Of a stretch of DNA of 64,000 bases, positions 50,301 to 54,680 are shown piece by piece. Source of the DNA: Amphiura filiformis (lineage: Eukaryota; Echinodermata; Ophiuroidea; Amphilepidida; Amphiuridae). The translations under genes were made by a program, and so were the position numbers. Under the pieces are notes generated by a model. The model saw only the letters and a list, made by a program, of their open reading frames with translations, ran no database searches and was not told the origin of the DNA. The stretch is from contig NC_092628.1 in the NCBI RefSeq assembly GCF_039555335.1, positions 78,618,713 to 78,682,712 on the forward strand, written 5' to 3'. Each line of letters starts with the position of its first letter. Position 1 is the first letter of the stretch.

Positions 50301-50699
50301 TGAACATGGTGTTCTATTGACACAGGTCATCAGACACCACGGTGCAGTGTTAGACACTGTATGCAGTTTAAGGACACAAAATACAATGTCATAAAAACAA
50401 TATCTATTACGGTAGTTCCATGCAATTTTCCTCAATTCTGTTCCATTTATTTACACATTTACAAAATCTATACTTGCCTGTACAGTGTAGACCCAACCTA
50501 CGTCCATATGACTATGTGGTATAATGAACACTTCTACAGGTTCCGTAGCTCCTGTATTCTTCTCACCCTGTCCATCGCCATCATCTATCTCATTTCCTAC
50601 ATGTTCCAAAGTCTTTCCAGACACTCCAACCAAGCATATTACACAAGCAATACACAATACCACTAGAAACCCAGATTTGTGTATCATTCTAGCTGCCAT
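1449..50699 (-). CDS. MAN2B2: MAN2B2-type alpha-mannosidase (GH38), 20 coding exons, two 1-nt frame breaks
   Basis: Twenty exons with matching phases and GT/GC-AG borders read as a full-length GH38 alpha-mannosidase of about 1091 residues; the human protein, as I recall it, is about 1009. Seen: an N-terminal hydrophobic stretch (residues ~9-27) typical of a signal peptide, then PHSHMDVGW (zinc ligands H64 and D66 by analogy with Golgi mannosidase II), DPFGAS (nucleophile D178), [15 protein letters not shown] (zinc ligand H445), [18 protein letters not shown] and a C-terminal NPQEIKTFF. The family removes alpha-mannose from N-glycan cores in lysosomes or the secretory route. Exon order and phases match along the whole length, so this is not a processed copy. 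Oddities: one base is missing in exon 3 and one in exon 17, intron 1 is GC-AG, and the exon 12 start is duplicated. Coding exons: 50478-50699, 49819-49956, 49542-49652, 47684-47856, 46393-46502, 43586-43760, 35742-35940, 24470-24663, 21092-21278, 20212-20360, 18217-18485, 16562-16753, 14736-14882, 14090-14195, 13515-13631, 11315-11555, 5258-5433, 3715-3833, 2644-2755, 1449-1585. Confidence 0.95.
2326..2510. mobile_element. hAT-like MITE with 8-bp target duplication
   Basis: Terminal inverted repeats CAGTGGCATAGCCA and TGGCTATGCCACTG are flanked by the exact direct repeat CCTACCTG at 2318-2325 and 2511-2518. The length (185 bp) and 8-bp duplication are typical of non-autonomous hAT elements. 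It sits in MAN2B2 intron 19. Confidence 0.88.
2644..2755 (-). CDS. MAN2B2: MAN2B2 exon 19
   Basis: Residues 1010-1046 plus one base. It reads [19 protein letters not shown] then [14 protein letters not shown], matching GSVVAVEERSLTGTW in the human enzyme. I used the acceptor ccctgttag; an AG 18 nt further on is out of phase. The donor CAAG-gtgagg is phase 1. Confidence 0.9.
3715..3833 (-). CDS. MAN2B2: MAN2B2 exon 18
   Basis: Residues 970-1009. It reads [19 protein letters not shown] then [10 protein letters not shown], aligning to the [24 protein letters not shown] region of the human protein. Phase 1 acceptor, phase 0 donor (GCT-gtaagt). Confidence 0.93.
3992..4257. mobile_element. Palindromic MITE (AATTGGGCTATTCC family)
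   Basis: Ends AATTGGGCTATTCC and GGAATAGCCCAATT are exact inverted repeats, and internal parts are also loosely inverted (acagaggga/tccctctgt). A second copy lies at 11072-11271, and related sequence forms the array at 12240-12850. MAN2B2 intron 17. Confidence 0.7.
5258..5433 (-). CDS. MAN2B2: MAN2B2 exon 17, with a 1-nt deletion
   Basis: Residues 911-969 plus one base. One frame reads [15 protein letters not shown]; the next frame continues [13 protein letters not shown]. Human MAN2B2 runs through this as LPPNLHLQILSIPGW...SNHTEH (from memory), so one base is missing near 5308-5312. The exon is 176 nt where phase requires 177. The donor AAAG-gtttgt is weak. Confidence 0.85.
5489..5725. mobile_element. 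GTGGTGTAGC-type element, A-rich core
   Basis: Ends ggcgtggtgtagcaag and ggctacgccactg form an inverted repeat resembling the hAT MITEs at 2326 and 13349. The core is purine-rich (GAAGAAAAG runs). I could not define a clean target duplication. Confidence 0.45.
5843..6383. mobile_element. TTAA-flanked piggyBac-like MITE (A)
   Basis: TIR GGCCAGAGTAATGG and its inverse, flanked by TTAA at 5839-5842 and 6384-6387. The body is 541 bp, AT-rich, with no ORF. TTAA duplication is characteristic of piggyBac-type insertion. It shares its right TTAA with the next element. Confidence 0.78.
6388..10214. mobile_element. TTAA-flanked element with 1.12-kb internal tandem repeats
   Basis: Outer ends GGGGGCGCAGCACTAA and TTAGTGTTGCGCCCTC are inverted repeats flanked by TTAA (6384-6387 and 10215-10218). 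Inside are units starting at 6388, 7512, 8630 and 9746. Each has a ~473-bp module bounded by these ends plus a ~650-bp spacer, in the order A-B-A-B-A-B-A. Units are near identical. Short minus-strand ORFs recur only because the units are alike. MAN2B2 intron 16. Confidence 0.85.
10219..10874. mobile_element. TTAA-flanked palindromic MITE (C family)
   Basis: Begins GGGATCCAAAATGAGCGTT and ends with an imperfect inverse, flanked by TTAA at 10215-10218 and 10875-10878. Much of the 656 bp is a large inverted repeat (for example ttctgaatac.../...gattcagaatgc). Relatives lie at 20484-21058 and 23979-24312. Confidence 0.75.
11072..11271. mobile_element. Second copy of AATTGGGCTATTCC-type MITE
   Basis: Ends atgggtattccagttgaaat and atttcaactggaattgccca are inverted. 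The internal text parallels the copy at 3992-4257. It lies about 45 nt from exon 16. Confidence 0.6.
11315..11555 (-). CDS. MAN2B2: MAN2B2 exon 16
   Basis: Residues 831-910 plus one base. It begins [19 protein letters not shown] and continues [19 protein letters not shown]. The acceptor is acttgcag; the donor ACAG-gtatga is phase 1. Confidence 0.94.
12240..12850. repeat. Tandem array derived from a MITE, units ~185-230 bp
   Basis: Three or so repeats of a module with gtatgtaaattaaatggaac, ttgatatcgatatcaatatt and cgatttgtcacatgatcgtc. The last motif recurs near 12414, 12598 and 12828. Poly-A/T spacers separate them. MAN2B2 intron 15. Confidence 0.7.
12928..13337. mobile_element. TTAA-flanked palindromic MITE
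   Basis: TIR AGGAAGTCTCTGG and inverse CCGGAGACTCCCT, flanked by TTAA at 12924-12927 and 13338-13341. The interior is a long inverted repeat with arms such as attcaaaattcccgggcgcc and ggcgcgggaattttgaatat. Confidence 0.8.
13349..13479. mobile_element. hAT-like MITE, 8-bp near-identical target duplication
   Basis: CAGTGGTGTAGCATGAG and GTTACACCACTG ends, flanked by aggataac and aggataag. It was inserted 8 bp beyond the right end of the TTAA element and lies 36 bp from exon 15. Confidence 0.7.
13515..13631 (-). CDS. MAN2B2: MAN2B2 exon 15
   Basis: Residues 792-830. It reads [16 protein letters not shown] and then [20 protein letters not shown], the strongly conserved GH38 C-terminal motif. 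Both ends are phase 0; the donor GAG-gttggt is weak. Confidence 0.95.
14090..14195 (-). CDS. MAN2B2: MAN2B2 exon 14
   Basis: Residues 756-791. It reads [19 protein letters not shown] then [14 protein letters not shown], corresponding to the TNLNSQQVIYSDNNGYQ segment of human MAN2B2. The donor CAG-gtaaga is phase 0. Confidence 0.94.
14501..14674. repeat. Palindrome in MAN2B2 intron 13
   Basis: Arms ttcaatcatgtttcaccgtt and aacggtgaaacatgattgaa are exact inverses. The centre has a second perfect hairpin (gggcagctaaagctgccc). Probably a foldback MITE. Confidence 0.65.
14736..14882 (-). CDS. MAN2B2: MAN2B2 exon 13
   Basis: Residues 707-755 plus two bases. It reads [19 protein letters not shown] and then [19 protein letters not shown]. 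Acceptor and donor are both phase 2 and join to N and R codons as expected. Confidence 0.93.
15541..15618 (+). ncRNA. tRNA-derived sequence (Leu/Ser-like, degenerate)
   Basis: An A-box-like tggctgagcggtaaagcg and a perfect B box ggttcgaatcc are spaced with what could be a long variable arm (aaggaacttcc), followed by a T run. The T-stem does not pair well, so a working tRNA is unlikely. A tRNA pseudogene or SINE head fits better. Confidence 0.5.
15865..16252. repeat. Imperfect inverted repeat
   Basis: Arms ctcgagtttcacaatacgat and tggtattgtgaaacgcgaga face each other across about 340 bp. It lies in MAN2B2 intron 12 and looks like a decayed foldback element. Confidence 0.4.
16562..16753 (-). 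CDS. MAN2B2: MAN2B2 exon 12, with duplicated start
   Basis: Residues 643-706 plus two bases. It reads [34 protein letters not shown] and [14 protein letters not shown]. The acceptor is gccatcaacag. A second copy of this acceptor and of the first ~70 nt of the exon lies upstream at 16771-17472, broken by a hAT-like element, and cannot encode the rest of the exon. The donor AA-gtgagt is phase 2. Confidence 0.9.
16771..17472. repeat. Tandem duplicate of exon 12 start, split by a transposon
   Basis: Positions 16680-16770 are repeated almost exactly as 16771-16813 plus 17425 to about 17472 (91-bp unit). The duplicate includes the acceptor gccatcaacag and the first ~48 coding bases on one side of the insertion. 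See the hAT-like element at 16814-17416. Confidence 0.88.
16814..17416. mobile_element. hAT-like foldback element inside the exon duplicate
   Basis: Ends TAAGGCTGTGAC and GTCACTGCCTTA are inverted (one mismatch) and flanked by an exact 8-bp duplication ATGTAGAG (16806-16813, 17417-17424). The interior is a ~250-bp near-perfect palindrome centred near 17111, with long T/A runs outside it. Confidence 0.87.
18217..18485 (-). CDS. MAN2B2: MAN2B2 exon 11
   Basis: Residues 554-642 plus two bases. It reads [13 protein letters not shown], a hydrophilic T/K/D-rich insert and then [18 protein letters not shown], which matches the NDCYIVLLDQDTNLM segment of the family. A long palindrome begins only about 15 bases upstream (in transcript sense) of its acceptor. 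Confidence 0.92.
18501..18786. mobile_element. Palindromic element next to exon 11 acceptor
   Basis: Arms of about 130 bp: tgtgtacatccatatcaaaa versus ttttgatatggatgtacaca, continuing through cagactcatctcaagtg and its inverse. It ends about 15 bp from the exon 11 splice acceptor in intron 10. Confidence 0.8.
19330..19680. other. Unassigned, relatively GC-rich intron sequence
   Basis: The sequence differs in composition from the flanking AT-rich intron and has words such as ggtcgatagccgccacaatg. Overlapping ORFs on both strands show no family similarity I recognise. Possibly a fragment of an older transposon. Confidence 0.25.
19646..19978. mobile_element. Copy of CATACAGACTC-type element
   Basis: Parallels 23020-23301: both share catacagactc, tgtcaaat.tctggtggaaat, catttgttagaa, gaaatagaat and tgaagacatgtt, and end gtgtagcagcc or tgtagcagccc. 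Decayed copy in MAN2B2 intron 10. Confidence 0.6.
20212..20360 (-). CDS. MAN2B2: MAN2B2 exon 10
   Basis: Residues 504-553. It contains [18 protein letters not shown], the start of the C-terminal beta domain. The phase 1 acceptor tttgcag and phase 0 donor CAG-gtaggc join cleanly to both neighbours. Confidence 0.93.
20484..21058. mobile_element. C-family TTAA element with inner duplication
   Basis: Starts after TTAA (20480-20483) with GGGCTCTGATAGCG. A ~77-bp segment (ttgaaattggtgatttttat to tagaagtaaact) occurs twice, at about 20702-20778 and 20863-20940. An unrelated piece at about 20500-20700 contains cgttctatcctgaacgcatc. Ends 33 nt from exon 9. Confidence 0.55.
21092..21278 (-). CDS. MAN2B2: MAN2B2 exon 9: zinc-ligand HHD exon
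   Basis: Residues 442-503 plus one base. It starts [19 protein letters not shown]. The second histidine (H445) is the expected fourth zinc ligand of GH38 enzymes. It ends ASSDQGQ before gtgagt, phase 1. Confidence 0.95.
21666..22943. mobile_element. TA-flanked mariner/Tc1-like non-autonomous element
   Basis: TIR CGAGGGACAGTCAGTATG and inverse CATACTGACTGCCCCTCG, flanked by TA on both sides. Arms of ~170 bp remain alignable (gttgactcgtgacgtca, aagacaaaggtacagtgttt). The 0.9-kb interior has no transposase-like ORF. Confidence 0.75.
23020..23301. mobile_element. TTAA-bordered element, CATACAGACTC family
   Basis: Lies between TTAA at 23016-23019 and TTAA at 23302-23305. It starts GGGTCATACAGACTC and ends TGTAGCAGCCC. 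The same family is at 19646-19978. Confidence 0.6.
23306..23974. mobile_element. TTAA-flanked near-perfect 669-bp foldback
   Basis: TIR GGTGGTTCGAAAGGCAAGG and exact inverse, flanked by TTAA (23302-23305, 23975-23978). The two ~300-bp arms are almost identical inverse copies through to a small centre with C/T runs, so the single strand would form a long hairpin. It lies in intron 8 of MAN2B2. Confidence 0.88.
23979..24312. mobile_element. Truncated C-family TTAA element
   Basis: Starts at the TTAA shared with the previous foldback (GGGATTTGGAATGAGC) and follows the 10219-10874 element through gggacatgagagcac and tcgaattgcattctgaatac, then stops abruptly near 24312. Confidence 0.7.
24470..24663 (-). 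CDS. MAN2B2: MAN2B2 exon 8
   Basis: Residues 377-441. It contains [19 protein letters not shown] and LRKASAEV, aligning with the WTGFYTSRSSLKGLARR region of the human enzyme (from memory). The acceptor is phase 1; the donor GAG then gtaata is phase 0. Confidence 0.95.
26445..26784. mobile_element. Non-autonomous element with 9-bp target duplication
   Basis: Ends TAGTCTCC and GGAGACTA extend to ~58-bp inverted repeats (gccagtttggttacgctccc versus gggagcggaaccaaactggc). The flanks GCAAGCTTG at 26436-26444 and 26785-26793 are exact. A 9-bp duplication suggests a Mutator-like group, but the class is inferred. MAN2B2 intron 7. Confidence 0.78.
27144..27491. mobile_element. TTAA-flanked MITE (AGGGGTATTTTGTGATCC family)
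   Basis: Flanked by TTAA at 27140-27143 and 27492-27495. Ends AGGGGTATTTTGTGATCC and GGATCACGAAATCCTCCT are inverse. It shares cactggaaacctctggcta and cataaaaagaggatgcta with the copy inside cyclin J intron 2 (59924-60227). Confidence 0.78.
28176..28318. mobile_element. Small inverted-repeat element holding telomere-like repeats
   Basis: Arms accgaatagggtgcaactcg and agagttgcaccctatttggc flank a core with gtttagggttagggtttaggg (28234-28254). Confidence 0.6.
28231..28264 (+). repeat. Telomere-like TTAGGG tract
   Basis: Several TTAGGG/TTTAGGG units in a row, degenerating to ggttggggtaggg. A C-strand version (accctaaccttaacctaa) lies at 3507-3524. Confidence 0.6.
28550..29749. mobile_element. 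1.2-kb hAT-like element with 8-bp target duplication
   Basis: Starts CAGGGGCGGCGCCAGGG and ends CTGTGGCGCCGCCCTG. Exact duplication ATAATACC at 28542-28549 and 29750-29757. The inside carries G-runs, a CT-rich tract (29615-29700) and no transposase-like frame, so it is non-autonomous. MAN2B2 intron 7. Confidence 0.87.
29757..29791. repeat. Short perfect hairpin
   Basis: ataggccttcaa and ttgaaggcctat are inverse, separated by acacatgtg. It lies directly beyond the hAT target duplication. Confidence 0.6.
30201..30361. repeat. Palindrome in MAN2B2 intron 7
   Basis: Arms about 75 bp: gagttattgcatttagctc and gagctaaatgcaataactc are exact inverses around a cttgagcctatcggctctcg centre, and outer parts (aatgcattcgtcaag) also pair. 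Confidence 0.75.
31450..32395. repeat. Tandem repeat, ~110-140-bp units
   Basis: The motif caagcgtaaagtcaatacg followed by tagtttgaaaaagtttta recurs at about 31721, 31851, 31991, 32121 and 32233, alternating with aaaatttacacggagtttg and cgcaattcttaagggatgg. Copies differ by internal deletions, and more degenerate units lie before 31700. Confidence 0.85.
34770..34806. repeat. Short palindrome
   Basis: catggaggtagtagctag and ctagtactacctccatg nearly pair, with a small tagtagctag centre. MAN2B2 intron 7. Confidence 0.5.
35507..35532. repeat. Hairpin TGTGGCGCC/GGCGCCACA
   Basis: A 9-bp perfect inverted repeat around tccgtaga. A similar gtggcgccca lies at 34328, so both might be ends of one 1.2-kb element, but I see no target duplication. 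Confidence 0.4.
35742..35940 (-). CDS. MAN2B2: MAN2B2 exon 7
   Basis: Residues 311-376 plus one base. It begins [19 protein letters not shown] after tttctcag and ends GDFLPYSY, then a phase 1 donor gtaata. The 11-kb intron 7 follows. Confidence 0.96.
37260..38350 (+). repeat. Satellite array, left arm, ~206-bp unit
   Basis: gtctaacagcgtaaa...gacaatattaaggggtag recurs with ~206-bp spacing (aacagcgt at 37273, 37479, 37684), and more degenerate units start near 36400. It is interrupted at 37859-38125 by a small element. Confidence 0.85.
37859..38125. mobile_element. GGGACCGTT-ended MITE nested in satellite
   Basis: Begins gggaccgttcacaaacactt and ends ccccttacaacggtccc, an inverted terminal repeat with G/C-run subterminal parts. 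It interrupts a satellite monomer. Confidence 0.65.
38630..41760 (-). repeat. Satellite array, right arm, ~209-bp unit
   Basis: At least eleven monomers carry ttaatattgtcatattttacg about every 208-209 bp (for example 39056, 39265, 39474). They are inverse to the left arm and become degenerate after 41150. Two monomer types alternate between about 39200 and 40300. Confidence 0.88.
41930..42030. repeat. C/A-rich simple repeat
   Basis: A tract of cacccc, ccaacccc and cacacaa words on the plus strand inside the foldback element. ORFs there are low complexity. Confidence 0.6.
42586..42873 (+). pseudogene. Decayed LINE reverse transcriptase fragment
   Basis: The translation contains [18 protein letters not shown] and [16 protein letters not shown], the RT palm motifs of a non-LTR retrotransposon (FADD box in place of YADD). 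It is about 95 codons, starts right beyond the foldback element, ends in stops and continues only as decayed similarity (YFESLNPG then stops). The exact LINE clade is not clear. It lies antisense in MAN2B2 intron 6. Confidence 0.8.
43120..43158. repeat. (ATTC)n microsatellite
   Basis: Consecutive attc units grading into attt units. Confidence 0.85.
43586..43760 (-). CDS. MAN2B2: MAN2B2 exon 6
   Basis: Residues 252-310. It reads [17 protein letters not shown] and then [15 protein letters not shown]. The donor TGG then gtgagt is phase 0, and the next exon supplies GCDKQFF. A 7.6-kb intron with the giant foldback element follows. Confidence 0.95.
44620..45531. mobile_element. Inverted-repeat element with dispersed 20-bp motif
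   Basis: Ends cgtcgctgttttggcatact and agtatgccaaaacagcgacg are exact inverses. The motif ttttggcatac.g.cgtat occurs at 44629, 45173, 45232 and 45297 in one direction and at 45503-45523 in the other. It hosts the nested element 44672-45018. MAN2B2 intron 5. Confidence 0.75.
44672..45018. mobile_element. TA-flanked MITE CCGTATTTCGTCAAATA, nested
   Basis: TIR ccgtatttcgtcaaataa and its near inverse, with TA on both sides and G/C runs next to the ends. It is a Tc1/mariner-like pattern and is inserted in the larger inverted-repeat element. Confidence 0.75.
45794..45976. mobile_element. Palindromic MITE
   Basis: Arms gcatctatcgtctcatataa and ttatatgagacgatagatgc are exact inverses and extend outwards to ggtattgtttttagc and its inverse. 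The core is aacccggcttcgcctcattgtt. Confidence 0.75.
46393..46502 (-). CDS. MAN2B2: MAN2B2 exon 5
   Basis: Residues 216-251 plus two bases of 252. It reads [15 protein letters not shown] then [12 protein letters not shown], close to the MAN2B2 class. The acceptor is gttatag, and the donor AT then gtaagtt is phase 2. Confidence 0.94.
46685..46815. mobile_element. Decayed CAGTGG-type element
   Basis: cagtggtggaactatgggg at one end and ctagtgccgccac at the other, with G and C runs next to the ends as in the hAT MITEs. The target duplication is not clear. Confidence 0.4.
47684..47856 (-). CDS. MAN2B2: MAN2B2 exon 4: catalytic nucleophile exon
   Basis: Residues 158-215. It contains [20 protein letters not shown], with the aspartate of DPFG as the expected nucleophile and zinc ligand (D178), then [14 protein letters not shown]. 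The acceptor splits the codon in phase 1; the donor is AAG then gtaagc, phase 0. Confidence 0.96.
48160..49256. mobile_element. TTAA-flanked 1.1-kb element
   Basis: Ends GGTGGCTGTGTACTCT and AGAGTACACAGCCGC, flanked by TTAA at 48156-48159 and 49257-49260. It fills much of MAN2B2 intron 3. No transposase-like frame is visible. Confidence 0.75.
49542..49652 (-). CDS. MAN2B2: MAN2B2 exon 3, with a 1-nt deletion
   Basis: Residues 121-157. It starts [19 protein letters not shown] after ttttgcag. The frame reads VMHDEA and then must shift by one base near 49578-49581 to continue as [12 protein letters not shown], which aligns with the family (VTHLDDQILQLT in human, from memory). Unshifted, it hits a stop before the donor. 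The exon is 111 nt, where phase requires 112. Its donor, ACAG then gtttgc, is weak. Confidence 0.85.
49819..49956 (-). CDS. MAN2B2: MAN2B2 exon 2
   Basis: Residues 75-120, starting [11 protein letters not shown] after a tttttttcag acceptor and containing [15 protein letters not shown], a hallmark of the MAN2B2 class. It ends AAG before gtaggg. Both ends are phase 0. Confidence 0.95.
50478..50699 (-). CDS. MAN2B2: MAN2B2 exon 1: signal peptide and zinc-binding HSHMD motif
   Basis: Residues 1-74. I chose the ATG at 50697-50699 because A at -3 and G at +4 make a strong initiation context and it precedes a hydrophobic signal-peptide-like stretch. The in-frame codon further upstream is TTG, not ATG. 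The exon ends in VYTVQ with CAG, followed by gcaagt, so it uses a GC donor in phase 0. Confidence 0.93.
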
Positions 50700-50769
50700 A
50701 TTGTTGTTATGACGTTGACCTGAATTCAAGTTACTTTATCTACAAGTTATCATTTAGTAAATGTTTACA

Positions 50770-52790
50770 TTGCATACATTGTAGTATGATTTCAATCTGA
50801 TTTCCTGTCAAGGATTGTAAGTGGACTTATCTGACAAGACTTACTTTAAGGTCTGCAGTTTTGATTGTTCTATACAAAGTGCCTTATTTAAGATTTCAAA
50901 AGTTTAGAAAGAATCCGGTTTTCCATGTTATTTCTTTTAAACAACAATGATAAATTTCAAAGTTCCAGTTCCATTAGTCAGCCAATTCTAGATTGACAAC
51001 AGTGGATTACATTATGGATGGTAAAGTTGTGCATAACATGAGATAAGACATCTGTTACTTCATTGCAAATTACCTTTTTAAACCATTTTCTGCATCAATC
51101 ATAATGATTGGACATTAAAAATTGTTGACTAAAAAAAATCCAAATATTTGGACATTCGTTATTTGAGAGAAAAACAAGTTTGGATCAAAATTACCTTTCT
51201 TTGTTGTTGTTGTTGTAGGGAAACCACTTACGTAATAAGGGAATTGCTGTGTACATCGCAGCTGTAATCCAACAAATGCACATGCATATAGGCCTAAGCT
51301 GTGATTTTTATGGAGAGAAATAACTTTTCAACTTTTGAACATATTTTGTTCCCACCCAATAAGGTGGGGACATGGAATTTATGACTATAGATATATGGTG
51401 CCCGATATGGTGGTGGGGCATGTGATGCATTCAGGGTTCCCCAGGGGTCAGGGAATATACAAACCCCATCAATTCCCAGGGTTGGGGGAAAGTATTTGAA
51501 TTCAGATTTGCCTTGCTGTATTGTATACAAACATATCCATTATCACAAAAAACATTTCAAGTCACAGTAATTAGAGTACAGATAACATCATTTTCTGCTT
51601 CAAAATAATATATAGTAATCATTTATTTTTGATAACTTGGTTCTACATCATGTAACATGAGCAACGCTCATTAAGCACGCTTTACTTCCATTGTTTCATG
51701 CGTGGTTCTTTGTTTTGCAAAAAGGGATTTGCGATTTGAATCAAATTATTTCTATTTATACTGACACAAGTACATATGTCAATGTTATATGAAAAGACTG
51801 CATAAATAATACTAATCATTTCTTGTCAACATCATCATGGTTGTCTTTCTTCATTTCTATATTCTTCCGACAACTCAACCTTTTCGGAATAGGGCATTGG
51901 CTTAGCGCAGAGATACAGAGAGAGAAACAAAGTGCTCCTAAATAGTAATAAGATTACATTGACAAAAAATAATCATGAAACACAAATCACTTTCAAGTGG
52001 ATTTGTTATTGTTTATACAAAAGTATGTTGAAAAATGATGAGTTCTTATATAATGCAATTTTTGCCATGACGAAGGAAGCCCCTTAATTTTCATCACTTT
52101 TTCAAAACCCTTGAGACAAGAAATTTCAATTTTTTATGCAGCCTAAACATCAGATTCACAAATATAGCCAATTTTACAGAAACTTCATATTAAAGCAAAT
52201 TAAAACATGCCTTCACTTATTGTAAATCATCATATTCAACATACAGTCATAGACAAGTGTCCAGAAAAAAACAGTTATGTGTTAGAATATATCACTAAGT
52301 AATGATGTCATGTTATAAATTCAGGTGCAAACCAAGTGCTCTCTCGTGCTATGCATCCATTTCTATTTTTGTCTTCTTGATATTTAATTTCTAGCAACAA
52401 AAAGGCTCTATTTTCCTCCCAAATAAATTCTATATATATTAATATAGCCTTTTTCAGGTACACGCAGTACAAACAATTTACAAACTTAACAAAAGTTTAG
52501 GGCTAATAGCACTCAACATTTAAGGTACAGTTTTACAAACTTTGGCAAAATCAGGGTCACAATTACACAATTTCGCACAAAAATGTGTTTTCTTTTTGTG
52601 CATCACTTGAATACACTTTACATCTGACTCATCTCAATACATCATTTTTTTATATTTCCCGACTCTAGGATTACATCTGTACATGGGTTTTTACCCATTC
52701 AGCACCAGTGTATCTTTTTATTTCAATCATTTTGATCAATTAGCAAGTAAACTAAAATTATACAAAATTCAAATCATATCACATACCGTA
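50770..52790. other. Intergenic stretch, nothing recognised
   Basis: AT-rich sequence upstream of MAN2B2 with no convincing ORF, RNA gene or clear repeat. The MAN2B2 promoter must begin here, but no TATA or other core motif stands out. Confidence 0.5.
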
Positions 52791-52798
52791 CTAACTCT

Positions 52799-53032
52799 AT
52801 AGTTAGCATTATGTGCTTACTATCGAGCGCTTTTGAAAACATAAAATTGTACCAAAATCCAGCACTTTACCAACTGAGCTAATGGGGTTAAGACAAACAT
52901 TTGCAGGTTTACTTGTTCGTATATAACTATGTGTATCGATGATTTGCTCAAAACCCTTTACACTTTTGTGGATGGGGCTCTTCATGTTTGCATGTTTTAA
53001 AAGCGCTCGATAGAAAGCATGTATGCTAACTA
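52799..53032. mobile_element. Inverted-repeat element carrying a tRNA-like core
   Basis: Arms atagttagcat...ctatcgagcgctttt and their inverse bound 234 bp. The minus strand inside reads ccattagctcagttggtaaagtgctgg, like the D-arm half of a tRNA gene, with no matching B box. Confidence 0.6.
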
Positions 53033-53743
53033 TCAAGTTGTTACAGTAGAACAAAAACAAAACTAACTAAGAACAACTAAAACCAAAAAGTCAAAACACA
53101 TTATCTTCATTATATTTAACAATTTTTCATGTCAAATCTTTTTTTCTATATTCTGGTTCACTTTTGTAATTTTTTACACAACAAAAATCATGAAAAACAA
53201 TATGCACCTTTTCTGACAGACATTTTCATGATATTTCTGCAAAATATGCAAATTTCAAATTTGAAATTTAGACCAAACAAGTTACAAAACATTACTTTTC
53301 TTTTCCTTTTGTTTTCTTTTTAGTACTTTTTGAGTTGATAATCATATAAATCATTTTCTATACTTCAACATATATTGATTATATAAATCACTTTGATAAA
53401 TTTACAATCATATACTATAAATTAAAACTTGCATCTTGTTACCATCATTTTTGATTATTTCAGATGTCACACACAAATCACTGATAGAAACAAAAATGTC
53501 ACTATAATTTTTCTTTGGATTTGTCTATACATTTATATCTAAGCTAATTGCTCCACTAAAACATCTACATTCATGTTACCACATTTGATAATTCAGATTA
53601 GATTGTCTGTAATACTGCTGTTTGTCCAAATAAGTCATGTGACCCGAACTTCAATAATCCAGCCAATAAGAGTTAGTGAGTAGTTAATGTCCCAATACAG
53701 TACAATATGCTACTACAATATACTACAGTAGCCCAACACTATT

Positions 53744-53951
53744 AGGCAAAAAAAAAAAAAAGGTTTGTCTCAAAGTTCACGAGTGGTTTGAAAAAAAATG
53801 CGAAATGCAATTTTTTTTTTTTTTTTATTCCTGACTTTTTTAATGGTACTTTTACCGAAAAAAACTATAAAAAAAAATTTGAAATAAAAAAATATTCCAC
53901 ATTTCTTTTTTGTCAAATCGCGCTTTGAGACAAACCTTTTTTTTTTGGCCT
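53744..53951. mobile_element. A/T-run foldback element
   Basis: aggc plus an A run plus ggtttgtctcaaag is mirrored by ctttgagacaaacc plus a T run plus ggcct. Confidence 0.65.
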
Positions 53952-54504
53952 TATCTAACATTTTCAACATATCATTTATTAAACCTTACTGAAAGAATAA
54001 ATGAACTTTAAGCTTTTTGCTTTTTAGGTAGCCTTTTCAGTAGTTAGGGCCAATTTCATAAAGCCGGCCTTATGGATAAATCTATTTGCCACACACAATC
54101 CCTATCAGATCAATCATAGGATTTATTGAAATTCTTTGTAAAATGGGCCCCAAATTGCCAAACCAGAAGAGGAGAAAAGCTTGGTCTACATTGGCATGTT
54201 TCATAAAGCCTTAGGATCAATGCTATGTTTGATTCACCACAAATAAACATGTATTAAATCAAGCAAAAGTCTTTGCAAGACAGACACCTGATTGAAGAAA
54301 TGAAATAGTTTTTAAATTAAAGATTGAGACACATTGGTTTGTCTATCTAATATTTTTCAGGGATACGAGCTACACAGATGAGAGACTTTAATTTTGTAAA
54401 ATTGTTGCTTCTTCGGTACTAGACTGCAACAAAATTAAGTCTCTCTCCTGCACCAAAATTGTCATTTCTGGCTCAAAAATAATACACCATACTTTTATAG
54501 AAAA

Positions 54505-54680
54505 CTAAAGCTGAATTTATACTTGATCGCTGAGCGATTGCGATGCACTGCTTTTGGAAAGCGATGTGCAATCACCGAATTTTGCGATGCATCACTTGTT
54601 GCTTTTGCATTTATACTTATCACAGCGATAGCGATTGCAGACGACAATTAAAACATTCTAAATGTCACAAAATACATTTT
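54505..54680. mobile_element. GCTGAATTTATACTTGATCGC repeat
   Basis: gctgaatttatacttgatcg followed by repeats of gcgatgcat and gcgattgc. A related sequence, gctgaatttataccacttga, is at 63879. Probably a dispersed element end. Confidence 0.4.
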
